NCBI GenBank assembly: GCA_003427395.1
Contig: BFEA01000758.1
Coordinates: 377,251-412,888, forward strand
Direction of reading: 5' to 3'
Origin: Chara braunii
Lineage: Eukaryota > Streptophyta > Charophyceae > Charales > Characeae
Length of the DNA stretch: 35,638 bases
In this document: in pieces, positions 10,154-20,040 of the stretch
How positions within the stretch are numbered: position 1 is the first letter of the stretch
How the letters are laid out: each line of letters starts with the position of its first letter
The notes under the pieces: generated by a model
Databases searched by the model: none
Told to the model about the DNA's origin: nothing
What the model saw: only the letters and a program-made list of their open reading frames with translations
Position numbers and translations under genes: made by a program

Positions 10154-10254
10154 GGAAAATATTAGCACTAGTGCAAGCACTAGAGGGGGCCAGCGGGAGG
10201 GCCATGGGGAGAAAAGTAAGCAAAATAATAGTGTTGGGAGGGCTGCCCAGCAGC

Positions 10255-10268
10255 CCGAGATATCTCGG
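10255..10268. other. 14-bp perfect palindrome
   Basis: CCGAGATATCTCGG equals its own reverse complement. Confidence 0.85.
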
Positions 10269-10608
10269 ACTAGCTAGGCATGAGAAAATAGAGCCTCAAG
10301 AGGCTCAACATGAGAAAAAGGCTATCCTTAGAAAATCGGAGCAAAAGGGGCTCAAAATGCGACAAACGGGAGCAAAGTGGAGCCCTCTAGGAGCATGGGG
10401 GTTCCATTGTTGGAATCCGAGATGTAACGGCCAAGTAACAGCCATGAACCTGGCCTTGAATGAGGCTTTAGAGCCTGGAAAGAGGGTGCACAACAGTTTG
10501 ACACTTGTCACAATTGAAATAAAAGAAAAAGAAAGAAAAATGGGAGAAAAAGGAGAGAGAATGAGACAAAAAGGGAAAAAAGAGTGGAGGAGAGTGTGCC
10601 GGCCTAAT

Positions 10609-10644
10609 GGGACCTGCACAGTAGGGACTGGCAGGTCCCAACTG
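10609..10644. other. Two overlapping, mutually exclusive hairpins
   Basis: GGGACCTGC (10609-10617) pairs perfectly with GCAGGTCCC (10631-10639). CAGTAGGGAC (10619-10628) pairs with GTCCCAACTG (10635-10644) with one mismatch. The right arms overlap, so the stems compete. Confidence 0.7.
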
Positions 10645-10774
10645 TGACCTCATCCCTCCTAGAATGAGGGAGGGCGATCCGGATTGTAGAGATATGGCCA
10701 TATCTCAATAAAATTTGAATTAAAAAGCAGAAAATGAGAGAGAATGCAAAAGGAAGTGGCCGGTTTTCTTTTGG

Positions 10775-10803
10775 ACCATGGATCTGAGATCAAATCTCAT
10801 GGT
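10775..10803. other. Hairpin with internal bulge
   Basis: The right arm ATCTCATGGT (10794-10803) pairs with ACCATG (10775-10780) and AGAT (10787-10790) if the six bases GATCTG between them bulge out. Confidence 0.55.
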
Positions 10804-11224
10804 GGAGAGGAACTAGCCGTTTTTTGTGGGCCAGCTCAAAACGGCTAGCTCCGGGATGAGGTCGCAGCCCAAAATGGAAAGAAACAAAAGAGGGAAAGAG
10901 ACAAAATTGTGCATTTGGCCCAAAAAGAGAGCCAGATGTACCAAAATTGAAAAAGTGGACTTAGGGGCTTAAAATTGAAGCAAGGACTACTAGGGGGTAG
11001 CACGGATTATTGTTGGCCTTGGATCTCATCCAGATCCGAGGCTGAAAATGTGCCGCCACATGGAAAAATGCTCCGGCCTACCCAAAGGAGGCCGAGACTT
11101 GAAAAAATCGAGAAAAAGGCCCACAAGGCCTTTTTCTTTGAAGTAGAACTGCCCATTGGGCATTAGGACCCAAGGGGGAAGCATTTGTGAAGCAAAAAGG
11201 AGGCCGGAGTAGGCCAAGAGGCAA

Positions 11225-11249
11225 TCCGAGTTGGTACCAACCACTCGGA
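11225..11249. other. 12-bp palindrome inside 7-bp inverted repeat
   Basis: GTTGGTACCAAC (11230-11241) is self-complementary. TCCGAGT (11225-11231) and ACTCGGA (11243-11249) also form an inverted repeat overlapping it. Confidence 0.8.
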
Positions 11250-11385
11250 CTGCATGTACTTGGCCTAAAAGAGGCCCGGGTACCTCCAGGAAGGCTTAGT
11301 AGTGGAACTTGGCCTTGGGGGTACCTCGGTTCACCTCAAGGCTCATGGGGAGGCTCATGGGTTGGCCGGACTGCTGGTTTCAGCC

Positions 11386-11842
11386 TACATAAGCTGGGAA
11401 TTCAGTCCGCCACTTTCACAATTGCATGAGGAGTGCCCATGCTGCCCAAGTGAGCTCATGAGAGCACTCTTTCACTTGGAGAGGGGAAAGGAGAGCCCAT
11501 GCTAGTTTGGGAGTTTGGTGGAGGCCATGAGCTAGGGAGAGGAGCTATAGGAACTAGAGGTAGTGAGGCTGGCACTAGGGGAGGTGATCCGCCATAGCCC
11601 CTTGGGGGTGCGGGAGAGAGAGAGGCTAGAGGGAGCCCCATTAGCCCTCCTAGAAGGGAGGACTCCATAGCCATGGTAATGGGAGCTTGAGGCAGCTTGG
11701 GAGGAGGTGAGAAAGGAACAAGAGAGGCTTGAAGAAGGAGGGAGCCATAGCTAAGGAGTTGTGCAAGGAGGAGAAGAGCCTCATCAAGATTGAGACTCCA
11801 TCTCCAAGATATTGACAAGGTGAGTGGAAGGAAGAAGATGCA
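11386..11842 (+). promoter_or_regulatory. Possible transcript start and splice donor
   Basis: TACATAA at 11386-11392 is a weak TATA-like match. The following ~430 bp is G/A-rich, and AAGGTGAGT at 11817-11825 fits the consensus 5' splice site well. It is followed directly by the pyrimidine-rich CTT microsatellite. This arrangement would suit a non-coding first exon and an intron holding the satellites, or the leader of an unidentified element. No open frame in the interval looks protein-coding; the overlapping frames are Arg, Gly and Leu rich by composition. Confidence 0.25.
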
Positions 11843-11984
11843 TCTTCTTCTTCATCTTCATCTTCTTCTTCTTCTTCTTCTTCTTCTTCCTCTTCATCTT
11901 CTTCTTCTTCTCCTTCTTCTTCTTCTTCTTCTTCTTCTTCTTCTTCTTCATCTCCTTCTTCATCTTCTTCTTTCATCTTCTTCT

Positions 11985-12015
<31 letters not shown>

Positions 12016-12116
12016 TCCTCATCCTTCTTCTTCTTCTTTTTCTTCCTCTCCTTCTTCTTCTTCTTCTTCTTCTTCTTCTTCTTCTTCTTCATTTTCTTCT
12101 TCATCTTCTTCTTCTT
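11843..12116. repeat. (CTT)n microsatellite, ~274 bp
   Basis: Long CTT/TTC trinucleotide tract with sporadic CTC, CAT and TTT interruptions. The poly-Leu, poly-Phe, poly-Ser and poly-Glu open frames across it are products of the repeat. Confidence 0.97.
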
Positions 12117-12119
12117 ATG

Positions 12120-13140
12120 GGGATAGTCAAAATCTTGTTTTTCAATCATATACTAGTAGGTAGTGCACCGATTCTTCTATGAATGATCTCTTGTTGGTTA
12201 CTTGTGATTTGGGCTACTCAAACTCTTGTTTTTCAATCACATACTAGTAGGTAGTGCTCCGATTCTTCTATGGATGATGTCATGTTGGTTACTTGTGATT
12301 TGGGCTAAGCAAACTCTTGTTCTTCACTCACATGAGAGTAGGAGATCTTCCGATTCTTCCATGGATGATCTCGTGCTCAAATCTTGTGAGATAGCCTTGT
12401 GCAACTCTTGTTTTCAATCACATACTAGTAGGTAGTGCTCCAATTCTTCCATGGATGATCTCTTGCTCAAATCTTGTGAGATAGCCTAGTGCAACTCTTG
12501 TTTTTCAATCACATACTAGTAGGTAGTGCTCCGATTCTTCTATGGATGATGTCATGTTGGTTACTTGTGATTTGGGTTAATCAAACTCTTGTTCTTCACT
12601 CACATGAGAGTAGGAGATCTTCCGATTCTTCCATGGATGGTCTCTTGCTCAAATCTAGTGAGATAGCCTAGTGCAACTTTTGTTTTTCAATCACATACTA
12701 GTAGGTAGTGCTCCGATTCTTCTATGGATGACCTTTGATGCATTCTTGGTGATTTGGGCAACTCACACTCATGATGTTCACTCATACACTAGTAGATAGT
12801 GCACCGCTTCTATGGATGATCTTTGATGCAATCTCGGTGATTTGGGCTACTCACACTCATGCTCTTCACTCACACACTAGTAGGTAGTGCACCGCTACTT
12901 CTGTGGATGATCTTTGATGCAATCTTGGTGACCCAGCCTACTCAAGTTCATGCCTTTCACTGACACACTAGTAGGTAGTGCACCACAACTTCCATGGATG
13001 ATCTTTAATGCAATCTTGGCAGTCTAGCCTACTCAAGTTCATGCCTTTCGCTCACGTACTACTAGGAAGTGCTCCGCTTCTTTCATGGATGACCTTTGGT
13101 TCAACCTTGGTGATCTTGCCTGCTTAGACTCTTGCTTTCA
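12120..13140. repeat. 91-bp satellite array, ~11 copies, trimeric order
   Basis: The anchor word ACTAGTAGGTAGTG or its variants falls at 12152, 12243, 12334, 12424, 12515, 12606, 12697, 12788, 12876, 12967 and 13058, a step of 91 bp apart from one 90 and one 88. Copies at 12334 and 12606 share GAGAGTAGGAGATC instead of ACTAGTAGGTAGTG. Copies at 12243 and 12515 share the ATGTCATGTTGGTTACTTG downstream part, and the 12424 and 12697 copies follow the same order. This gives a trimeric higher-order repeat of about 272 bp. The right end passes directly into the next satellite. Confidence 0.95.
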
Positions 13141-14850
13141 CTCACATGCTTGATGTGATGTTCCGGTTGATCTCTTCTCTATGTGCATGTGCTTCCCATG
13201 TCCATGCTTGATGTGTTGTTCCGGAGCTCACTTAGATGATTTTTTTTCTATGTGCATGTGTTTTCCATTCGTTCTAGCTTCTCATTGTCATGTCTATGAG
13301 TGTTGTGATGTTCAAGATCTTACTTAGATGATCTCTTCTCTATATGCATGTGGTTTCCGTTAGCCCTAGCTTCTGATTGTCATGTTCATGCTTGATGTGA
13401 TGTTCTAGTTGATCTCTTCTCTTTGTGCATGTGCTTTCCATTAGTTCTAGCTTCTTATTGTCATGTCCATGCTTAATGTGATAGCTGGTTGATTTCTTCT
13501 TTTTGTGCATGTGCTTTCCATTAGTTTTAGCTTCTCATTGTCATGTCCATGTGTGTTGTGATGTTCCGGATCTTACTTAGATGATCTCTTCTCTATGTGC
13601 ATGTGCCTTTCGTTAGCCCTAGCTTCTCATTGTCATGTTCATGCTTGATCTGATGTTCTGGTTTATCTCTTCTCTTTGTGCATGTGCTTTCCATTAGTTC
13701 TAGCTTTTCATTGGCATGTCCATGTGTGTTGTGATGTTCTAGATCTTACTTAGATGATCTCCTCTCTATGTGCATGTGCTTTTCGTTTGTTCTAGTTCCT
13801 CATTGTCATGTTCATGCTTGATGTTATGTTTTGGTTGATCTCTTCTCTATGTGCATGTGCTTTCCATTAGTTTTAGCCTCCCATTGTCATGTCCATGCTT
13901 GATGTGATGTTCCGGATCTCACTTGGATGATCTCTTCTCTATGTGCATGTGTTTTCCATTAGTTCTAGCCTCCCATTGTCATGTTCATGCTTGGTGTGAT
14001 GTTCCGGTTGATCTCTTCTCTATGTGCATGTGCTTTCCATTAGTTCTAGCTTCTCATTGTCATATCTATGCTTGATGTGATGTTTCGGATTTCATTTAGA
14101 TGATCTCTTCTCTATGTGCATGTGCTTTCCATTAGTTCTAGCCTCCCATTGTCATGTTCATGCTAGGTGTGATGTTCCGGTTGATCTCTTCTCTATGTGC
14201 ATGTGTTTTCCATTAATTCTAGCATCTCATTGTCATGTCCATGCTTGATGTGATGTCCCGGAGCTCACTTAGATGATCTCTTCTCTATGTGCATGTGCTT
14301 TCCATTAGTTCTAAACCTCATTGTTATGTTCATGCTTGATGTGATGTTCCGGATCTTACCTAGTTGATCTCTTCTCTATGTGCATGTGCCTTCCGTTAGT
14401 CCTAGCTTCTCATTGTCATGTTCATGCTTGATGTAATGTTCCGGTTGATTTCTTCTCTTTGTGCATGTGCTTTCCATTAGTTATAGCCTCCCACTGTCAT
14501 GTCCATGCTTGATGTGATGATCCGGATCTCACTTAGATGATCTCTTCTCTATGTGCATGTGCTTTCCATTTGTTCTAGCCTCCCATTGTCATGTTCATGC
14601 TTGGTGTGATGTTCCGATTGATCTCTTCTTTATGTGCATGTGATTTCCATTGGTTCTAGCTTCTAATTGTATTGTCCATGCTTGGTGTGATGTTCCGGTT
14701 GATCTCTTCTCTATGTGCATGTGCTTTCCACTGGTTCTAGCTTCTCATTATCATGTCCATGCTTGATGTGATGTTCCAGAGCTTACTTTGTTGATCTTTC
14801 CTCCATGTGCATGTGTTTTTCGCTAGTTCGAGTTTCTCGAATGGCAAAGT
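13141..14850. repeat. 81/92-bp alternating satellite (173-bp dimer), ~20 copies
   Basis: The anchor ATGTGCATG, or a one- or two-base variant, falls at 13181, 13250, 13342, 13423, 13503, 13595, 13676, 13768, 13849, 13941, 14022, 14114, 14195, 14287, 14378, 14459, 14551, 14632, 14713 and 14805. From 13503 to 14287 the steps alternate strictly 92, 81, 92, 81 and so on. The long form has an 11-base segment (TTCCGGATCTCACTTAGATG) where the short form has TTCCGGTTGATC. Other conserved blocks are CATTAGTTCTAGCTTCTCAT and TGTCATGTCCATGCTTGATG. The dimer is therefore 173 bp. Two breaks in the pattern occur (a 91 at 14287-14378 and two 81s at 14551-14713). No coding frame. Confidence 0.97.
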
Positions 14851-14957
14851 TCATGCGTGTTATAGTATTCGGTTCATACTTAGTTGATCTTTTACTATGG
14901 GATGGGTGACCGACATTTGGCTGCTACTACGGGTGATGACTTGATTAGGATTAGAAA

Positions 14958-15011
14958 TCTCTCTCTCTCTCCTTCCCCCTCCCTCTTTTTCTCTTTCTTC
15001 CTCTCTCTCTT

Positions 15012-15069
<58 letters not shown>

Positions 15070-15119
15070 CCACTCTTTCTCTCCTCGTTCACTTTGCTTC
15101 CCTCTCTCTCTTCCCCCCC
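14958..15119. repeat. (CT)n microsatellite and CT-rich tract
   Basis: Pure CT from about 15018 to 15067 flanked by imperfect CT/CCTT sequence, ending in a C run at 15113-15121. Arg-Glu repeat frames on the minus strand here are products of the repeat. Confidence 0.95.
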
Positions 15120-15121
15120 CC

Positions 15122-17639
15122 GCTTGGCATATGACTAACCCTTCTCCCCTCACTTGGTACATTGCCATGGTGCGAACGGTAAGAAAAGATCAGACCTCAC
15201 TTGGTGGAAAAAGAGGGCAAGGGGAGGGCAGTCGGTCCCTTGTGCCACCAAGAAGGCAAAGAAAAAGGACGTTGGAAAAGTGAGAAAGGACGAGATCCGG
15301 AGAAAGTGGAATTTTAAGCAAGGTCAGTTTGACTCAACCATTTCCCCGACTGCATGACTATGAGAAGAGAATGGGCTGATTGAGCAACGAAAGAGAACAA
15401 AGAGCGGCCAAAGAGCTTGAAAAGATAGGCATGTGGGAAAGGGCTATGTGTAGACCCCCAACGGGGGATTGTATGGATTTTTGCCTTGTGTGGGACTGTG
15501 CAGGTGAGTGATGGCAAATGATACCTTGAGCGGGATAGGGCTGGGAGGAACCGGGCACCAAGAGGGAAAGGGAAGAGGGACAAAGGGGCTATGGAACCCT
15601 CAGCATAAAGCCAGCCCATGGAAATGACCTTCGTGTTTGAAATTTGGAGTGTGAATGAAGTACAATCTTGCTAAGGGAAATGTGATGTTGTGTGTGCATG
15701 CATATAAAGGCCCCGAAAAGACTAAGGGGCCTGCCTCAACGGAGTTGAACGAGATGTATGAGGCCCAATCGGTGCGTAGAAGCGAGGGGGAGGACGGCCC
15801 GATGACGCCATAGGTACACAAGGTTTAGGGAAATGGTGCGTGGCGTAAGGATGACGCTCAGTCTGCTCACAAAAGGAAGAAAACTCTCAAAGAACCACTG
15901 GACTGGTTGTGTATTGGAAGGAGCAATTGCTTGAGAACACAACAAAGAATCGAAAAAAATCAGCGCTACGGAATGACCAGCGAGACTACCACCCGGCGTG
16001 AGGGCTGAGCTACATCCCCAATGTCAAAGCTCTCTCGCGCGACGGCCCACCCCCGTCCATCTCAAAGCACTAGGTGGGGGTGACCCTGGGACGAACGGCC
16101 CACGCCCTGAGCATGAGCGTGGGCAGGCCGAGCCAACTGGGACCCGCAGTGGTGTCGACTAAGGCTCAAAAGTCTACCGGGGTTTGGCCGTACACCGTTT
16201 CATACACCCTTGCTAATATTTTCCTACCTAACGTCCCCGATCAAACAGGGCTAAGCAACCCCCTTCAAAACGTCCGCTTTTTCTCCAGACAAAGGACCGG
16301 GAACAGGCCATGAGAGTGACGTTAATCACAAGCTCACCGACCATGTTCCACTGGCACGTCACACCCCTCAGCCTTTGGCTAGTCTTTTTCCTTCTCTTTC
16401 CCGGTTACTCTTGCGGGCATTTACTCATTATCGGGCGAGAACCCTGAAATAAGAAGTGACAACAACAACATTAATCGCGTGTACTAATCACGTGTGGTCC
16501 CAATCATAACTAAAAGACAGGGCGGGCGATGTCTAGATTTCTTATCACTGCAGCTTTGCCAGCATTCTCATGAACTTTCATCGGAAGACTCGCAAATACA
16601 AAGCCCTCCGTCCACTAATGAATTATGGGGCATGACTAACAAGAGTTTTAAGCAATCCTCAAGTTTGCGATCACCCATCGATCAACTCAGAGTCAAGCTC
16701 ACAGGGCTCACACGGATCGTTGGCACCTTTACGGCATCAAATAACTGACTGCAGGCAGTAGGTAAGTGAAACACTAGCATCAATTGGCAACGGTTACAAA
16801 CCTACGCTATGCCAAAGGCCAGCAAAATGACGAGGACGATGCCCACAGAATGTCTCGGAAGTAGATTTTCCCCAAATTTCGACCCACTGTACTCAGCGCC
16901 TTGACCCGAGCCCGCGAGATGACGTCAATCGGAGAGTCTCGACACTCCTTCTTGACGGTCTAACCTCCCCCCTCTTGCCGCATCTACGCCACTAGTTCCT
17001 CTTGTAACTCTCCACCCAACCGCGACCAGTTAGTTCAGAGCTCTCTCACTGCTGCTGATCCCCTCTCGGAGTGGTGCCCTCAAGGGTAATGACGCCTACC
17101 AGTCAATTCTCAGGTGATGGTTTCGAAGGCGATGACGTCATCGAGTATTTCGATCACAACTTACATCTCTCATTCCAATGATGACAAGGCATCTCGACTC
17201 GTTCGCCGCATGCTCGAGCCACTACCTCTCTCGCGTACACCACTTACGCAAGTAGCTCTTTGTCCCTTCGACTCTTCTCTCACTGGTCACGCATCTCTCT
17301 CAAGAAATTGCAACGACCAATTGTCATGCTGACCACTCGTAGCCAAGTAGGGTCATGTACCGTCTGCTCGTCCGAAGAGAGATGAGGTGGTGGTCACCAG
17401 CTTTCTCGAACCAGCGCCTTATCAACTACGACAGATTGAATGCAGAGGGATCCACTGCACTCAACACTCATGTCTGGTAAGCATCCCCAATCCTCTCTTG
17501 GACAAATGTCCCCTTCTCGTTGTCCACCCTCCTTTCGTGTGTTCTCACCTCCTTGATTTTTCCTTACCGCACCCAAGATGGCTAACATGTCTGTGCATGG
17601 ATTATGCGCAGGTTGTCTGGAGTGCGCGCAGGCTCCTCT
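15122..17639. other. Unassigned 2.5-kb stretch
   Basis: No gene supported. TATAAAGG at 15703-15710 is a TATA-like match with no convincing gene after it. A 7-bp inverted repeat (CCCACGC and GCGTGGG) lies near 16110-16134. The short plus-strand frame at 17089-17181 (MTPTSQFSGDGFEGDDVIEY at its start) faintly resembles the F-x-G-D-G opening of a retrotransposon gag, but it stops after 30 codons. The sequence becomes pyrimidine-rich toward 18 kb. Confidence 0.4.
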
Positions 17640-17839
17640 TCACACCTGCCCGTTCAGGGTGCAGCGACGGTCACGCACTCGTGCGGGACTGCTGGTCCCA
17701 ACTATGGACGACCCAATGCGAGCTTGTCCCCCGATCGCGAGCTCGACCTCTCTTGCCCCGATCGCGTTTGACCCTTGCTTGTGACCTTCGCTCGTCGCAC
17801 GCTGAGCTTGACTCTCTCTATAACCGTTTAGTGTTCTCT

Positions 17840-18330
17840 GTTTTGACGTCGCCGTGAGTTGGCCTCTGGGCCACTTTCCACAGGCTCGGTGGGTGGGTGG
17901 TCCCGCCGCCACTGGTCCAGTCCATGCCAGAACCGGGTCCGGACCTCTTGGTCACTCTCTTCATTCTCAGCTTTCAGTCGCGGTCCAGGTGCTATTGTTC
18001 CCTCTCTGTAGTGTCCGCCGAGGTCTCTCCCTCCAAGTATGAGACAATCACCTTCATTTCGTCCGTGACCCCGTCTCGTCTGCACCTTCTCTCTGCCCTG
18101 TCCTTGGCTTCAGTAATGGCCGCTTGTAACACCTGGTCTGCTCTCATTTTCTCCTTTCCCCCCCCTTCCACATTCACTTTCAGCCTGACCTCCTGATTAC
18201 AACGGTTGTAGTCCAGTATAGTCGCTATCGGCCCTTCCCTTGACATTCGCTCCCACCTCTAGAGGAATTGGAGGTATCTTGGCCTATAGCCATATAGCCC
18301 GCTGCTGCCCACCATACCTGCCCCCTTTCC
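17840..18330 (-). pseudogene. Unrecognised TE-like ORF, copy 1
   Basis: Read on the minus strand, this block matches the one at 22.5-23.4 kb. Its residues run GLYGYRPRYLQFL, a TAG, RWERMSREGPIATILDYN, then a Lys/Arg/Glu-rich helix-like segment (EKMRADQVLQAAITEAKDRA, ERRCRRDGV) and an acidic tail. A later frame keeps GMDWTSGGGTTHPPSLWK. I do not recognise the family. Repetition in two places on this window, adjacency to a retrotransposon integrase at the other site, and charged coiled-coil-like composition suggest a transposon structural protein. Stops and a frame change show it is broken. Confidence 0.5.
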
Positions 18331-18920
18331 AGATGTACATCACAACCATCAGGGCCCGGCGCCTGACTGAGTAGCCCGCGCTAACCCATTTACTATCGCG
18401 CCTCCAGGCCATCCTGACGGTCACTTCCGCCACAAGCCAACCCGCTGTAAGGCAGGACGTTTAGCCAGCGCGGTCCAACTGGGAAGCCCAGTAACGGAGC
18501 CTGTCATTCTGCATGACCCCGTAGGCTGGTACCTGGTTCGAACCGGAGGTAAGTGATCAAACGCCTGGTATGCAGCGAAGGGTCGGGACACCGTGCCCTC
18601 CGACATGATACCAAACCCCCGCCCAGCGTCCCCGTTGGGCCAAAACGACGTAGGCAGTTAGTATAAGACAGCGAGCTTCAGCGGTGCACTCACTCATTTC
18701 CGTTGCAACTTGTGGTGAAGTTGCTCATTATAGTTTTGCACTAACTGGCTTCTCACGCCACCACAGCGCACGCGTCTTCCTCCTAGCAGCACGCAGTACT
18801 TCCGCATGATCTAGGCAGTCGTTATCTCCTTTCTTCTTTAGCAGTTTGCCGTTCTTGTATTCATTTTTCTTTTAATTCCCGCTCTGCTGTGTCGCATCTT
18901 TTCTCTTTCCTCTTGCACCA
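18331..18920. other. Unassigned stretch
   Basis: No gene supported. CCTGGTTCGAACCGGAGG near 18532-18549 resembles a tRNA T-arm but has no cloverleaf around it. Pyrimidine-rich sequence leads into the open frame downstream. Confidence 0.4.
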
Positions 18921-19275
18921 TGCATGAGGCACGCCGAGGGCAGGGAAGAGGGAGAGGTGGAAGAGGACATGTGCCAGACGACACGTCAACTCGGAGGAGG
19001 AGGAAGAAGTGAGGTATGGGTATGGGACCCACTCAAGGGCCTACCCACGCCACTCATTCCCCGGATGGTACGAGAGGACTCCATCCCCAACGAGGATCGA
19101 ATACTACCAGAAGAAGTACAACGCGCACTACGGCGCTCCCAACACTTCCTCCTCTCCATACTCCCCTAGAGCACCTACCACGCCTGTGGCAAGCAAGGCG
19201 TTAGTGCCTGTTCCTTCACCCTCTATTCCATATGTGGCTCCCTCTCTGCCCCAACTCAACAGTTGCACCCTCTGA
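18921..19275 (+). other. Hypothetical ORF, Arg/Gly-rich start and Tyr/Pro tail
   Basis: From the ATG at 18921 the frame reads MHEARRGQGRGRGGRGHVPD and stops after about 32 codons at a TGA. An overlapping frame from 19009 continues as YGYGTHSRAYPRHSFPGWYE and later YYQKKYNAHYGAPN, ending at 19275. One frameshift would join an RG-rich start to a Tyr/Pro-rich disordered tail, a composition seen at the start of some retrotransposon gag proteins and in RNA-binding proteins. No domain is identifiable and the link is a guess. Confidence 0.25.
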
Positions 19276-20040
19276 TGTGTTTTCTTTTCTTCTCGCTTTG
19301 CTCCAGATAGAGTTCATGTTTGTCTTTTATATCTTGCATAAGCATGATGTCTTTTATTTGAATTTTTGAGTCTTTTTTTTTAACTCTTCAGTCCATTTCA
19401 TATCTCATAGTGTCCCTGGCTCAAGAGTTTGAATACCTTGAGGCCGAGGATGCAGGTTCCTCGTGAACCAGGCTGCTCTGTCGGCCACCAAACAAAATTT
19501 AAGAAGGATTACTTATCTGTTCCCTCATCCGAAATTCTGGCCTTGACTGTTTACTGTCTGGAAATCTGATTTTCTCTTTGACTTTTTCAGTGGAGAAGTC
19601 ACCTCGTTTCCCACTTATGATAGCATTTTTAGGGGTATCATTAATCTGGCGTTAGCATTGAGGACACTTGTTGTCAGCAGTATCAGGGGTAAGGCATTCC
19701 AAACCCTTTTCTTGTTCTCTGGCCTGAGTGAGACATCTTCTCAACTTCTCAAGCAACCCGGGGGAATACCAAACCCCGTTCTCTTTCTCTAGTCTGAGTG
19801 AGGTGTGTCCTCAAATTCTCAAATAAATAAAGGGGGATACCAATCCCTGTTCTCTTTCTCTGGTCTGGAAACTTTAGATAAAGTTGTGTGATCCTGCAAA
19901 ACAACAAGTTCCACAAACCTCCAAGCGTGATCCCAACATACAAGCCCCCTGACAAGCAATCATCATGCAACATTTAAAGCGAAAACCCAAAATAAATTTA
20001 TAAGTAATATAGACACTTCTTCTCACCCAATAATTATTGA
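19276..20040. other. Unassigned AT-rich stretch
   Basis: No gene seen. Contains poly-T tracts near 19371-19380 and the tandem repeat at 19693-19868. Confidence 0.45.
19693..19868. repeat. ~70-bp tandem repeat, ~2.5 copies
   Basis: Three blocks begin ATTCCAAACC, ATACCAAACC and ATACCAATCC and continue with TTCTCTTTCTCT(G/A)GTCTG. The first two go on through AGTGAG and TCTCAA to a GGGGG run. The third is cut after GGTCTGG. Confidence 0.8.

Larger units (their letters stand above)
9958..11250. repeat. Non-coding ~1.3 kb unit, copy 2
   Basis: Second copy of the unit at 8641-9957, with the landmarks listed there in the same order and strand. It lacks the expanded 26-bp minisatellite and differs in the poly-purine tract. 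Further shared blocks are a GGCCG(G)TTTTCTTTT-like word (9665 and 10758). The right boundary is uncertain; I placed it after the hairpin at 11225-11249. No credible coding frame: open frames here occur on both strands at once and reflect the purine bias. Confidence 0.65.

Noticed and set aside
8025-10701. Many 70-150 codon open frames, mainly minus strand
   Set aside because: Purine bias on the plus strand removes stop codons from several minus-strand frames at once; residues are Ser, Pro, Leu and Phe rich and no domain is visible. The same region is explained by the ~1.3 kb units.
11790-12182. Long Leu/Ser/Phe- and Glu/Asp-rich open frames on both strands
   Set aside because: They are translations of the CTT microsatellite in different frames.
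14893-14915. ACTATGGGATGGGTGACC resembles the 3' part of 5S rRNA
   Set aside because: Only about 16 bases match; the flanks show no further 5S sequence.
14860-15168. Arg-Glu repeat open frames
   Set aside because: They are translations of the CT microsatellite.
17089-17181. Possible gag start (F-x-G-D-G pattern)
   Set aside because: Stops after 30 codons, and neighbouring frames give no continuation.
18531-18550. GGTTCGAACC as a tRNA T-arm
   Set aside because: Self-complementary decamer without D-arm, anticodon arm or acceptor stem around it.
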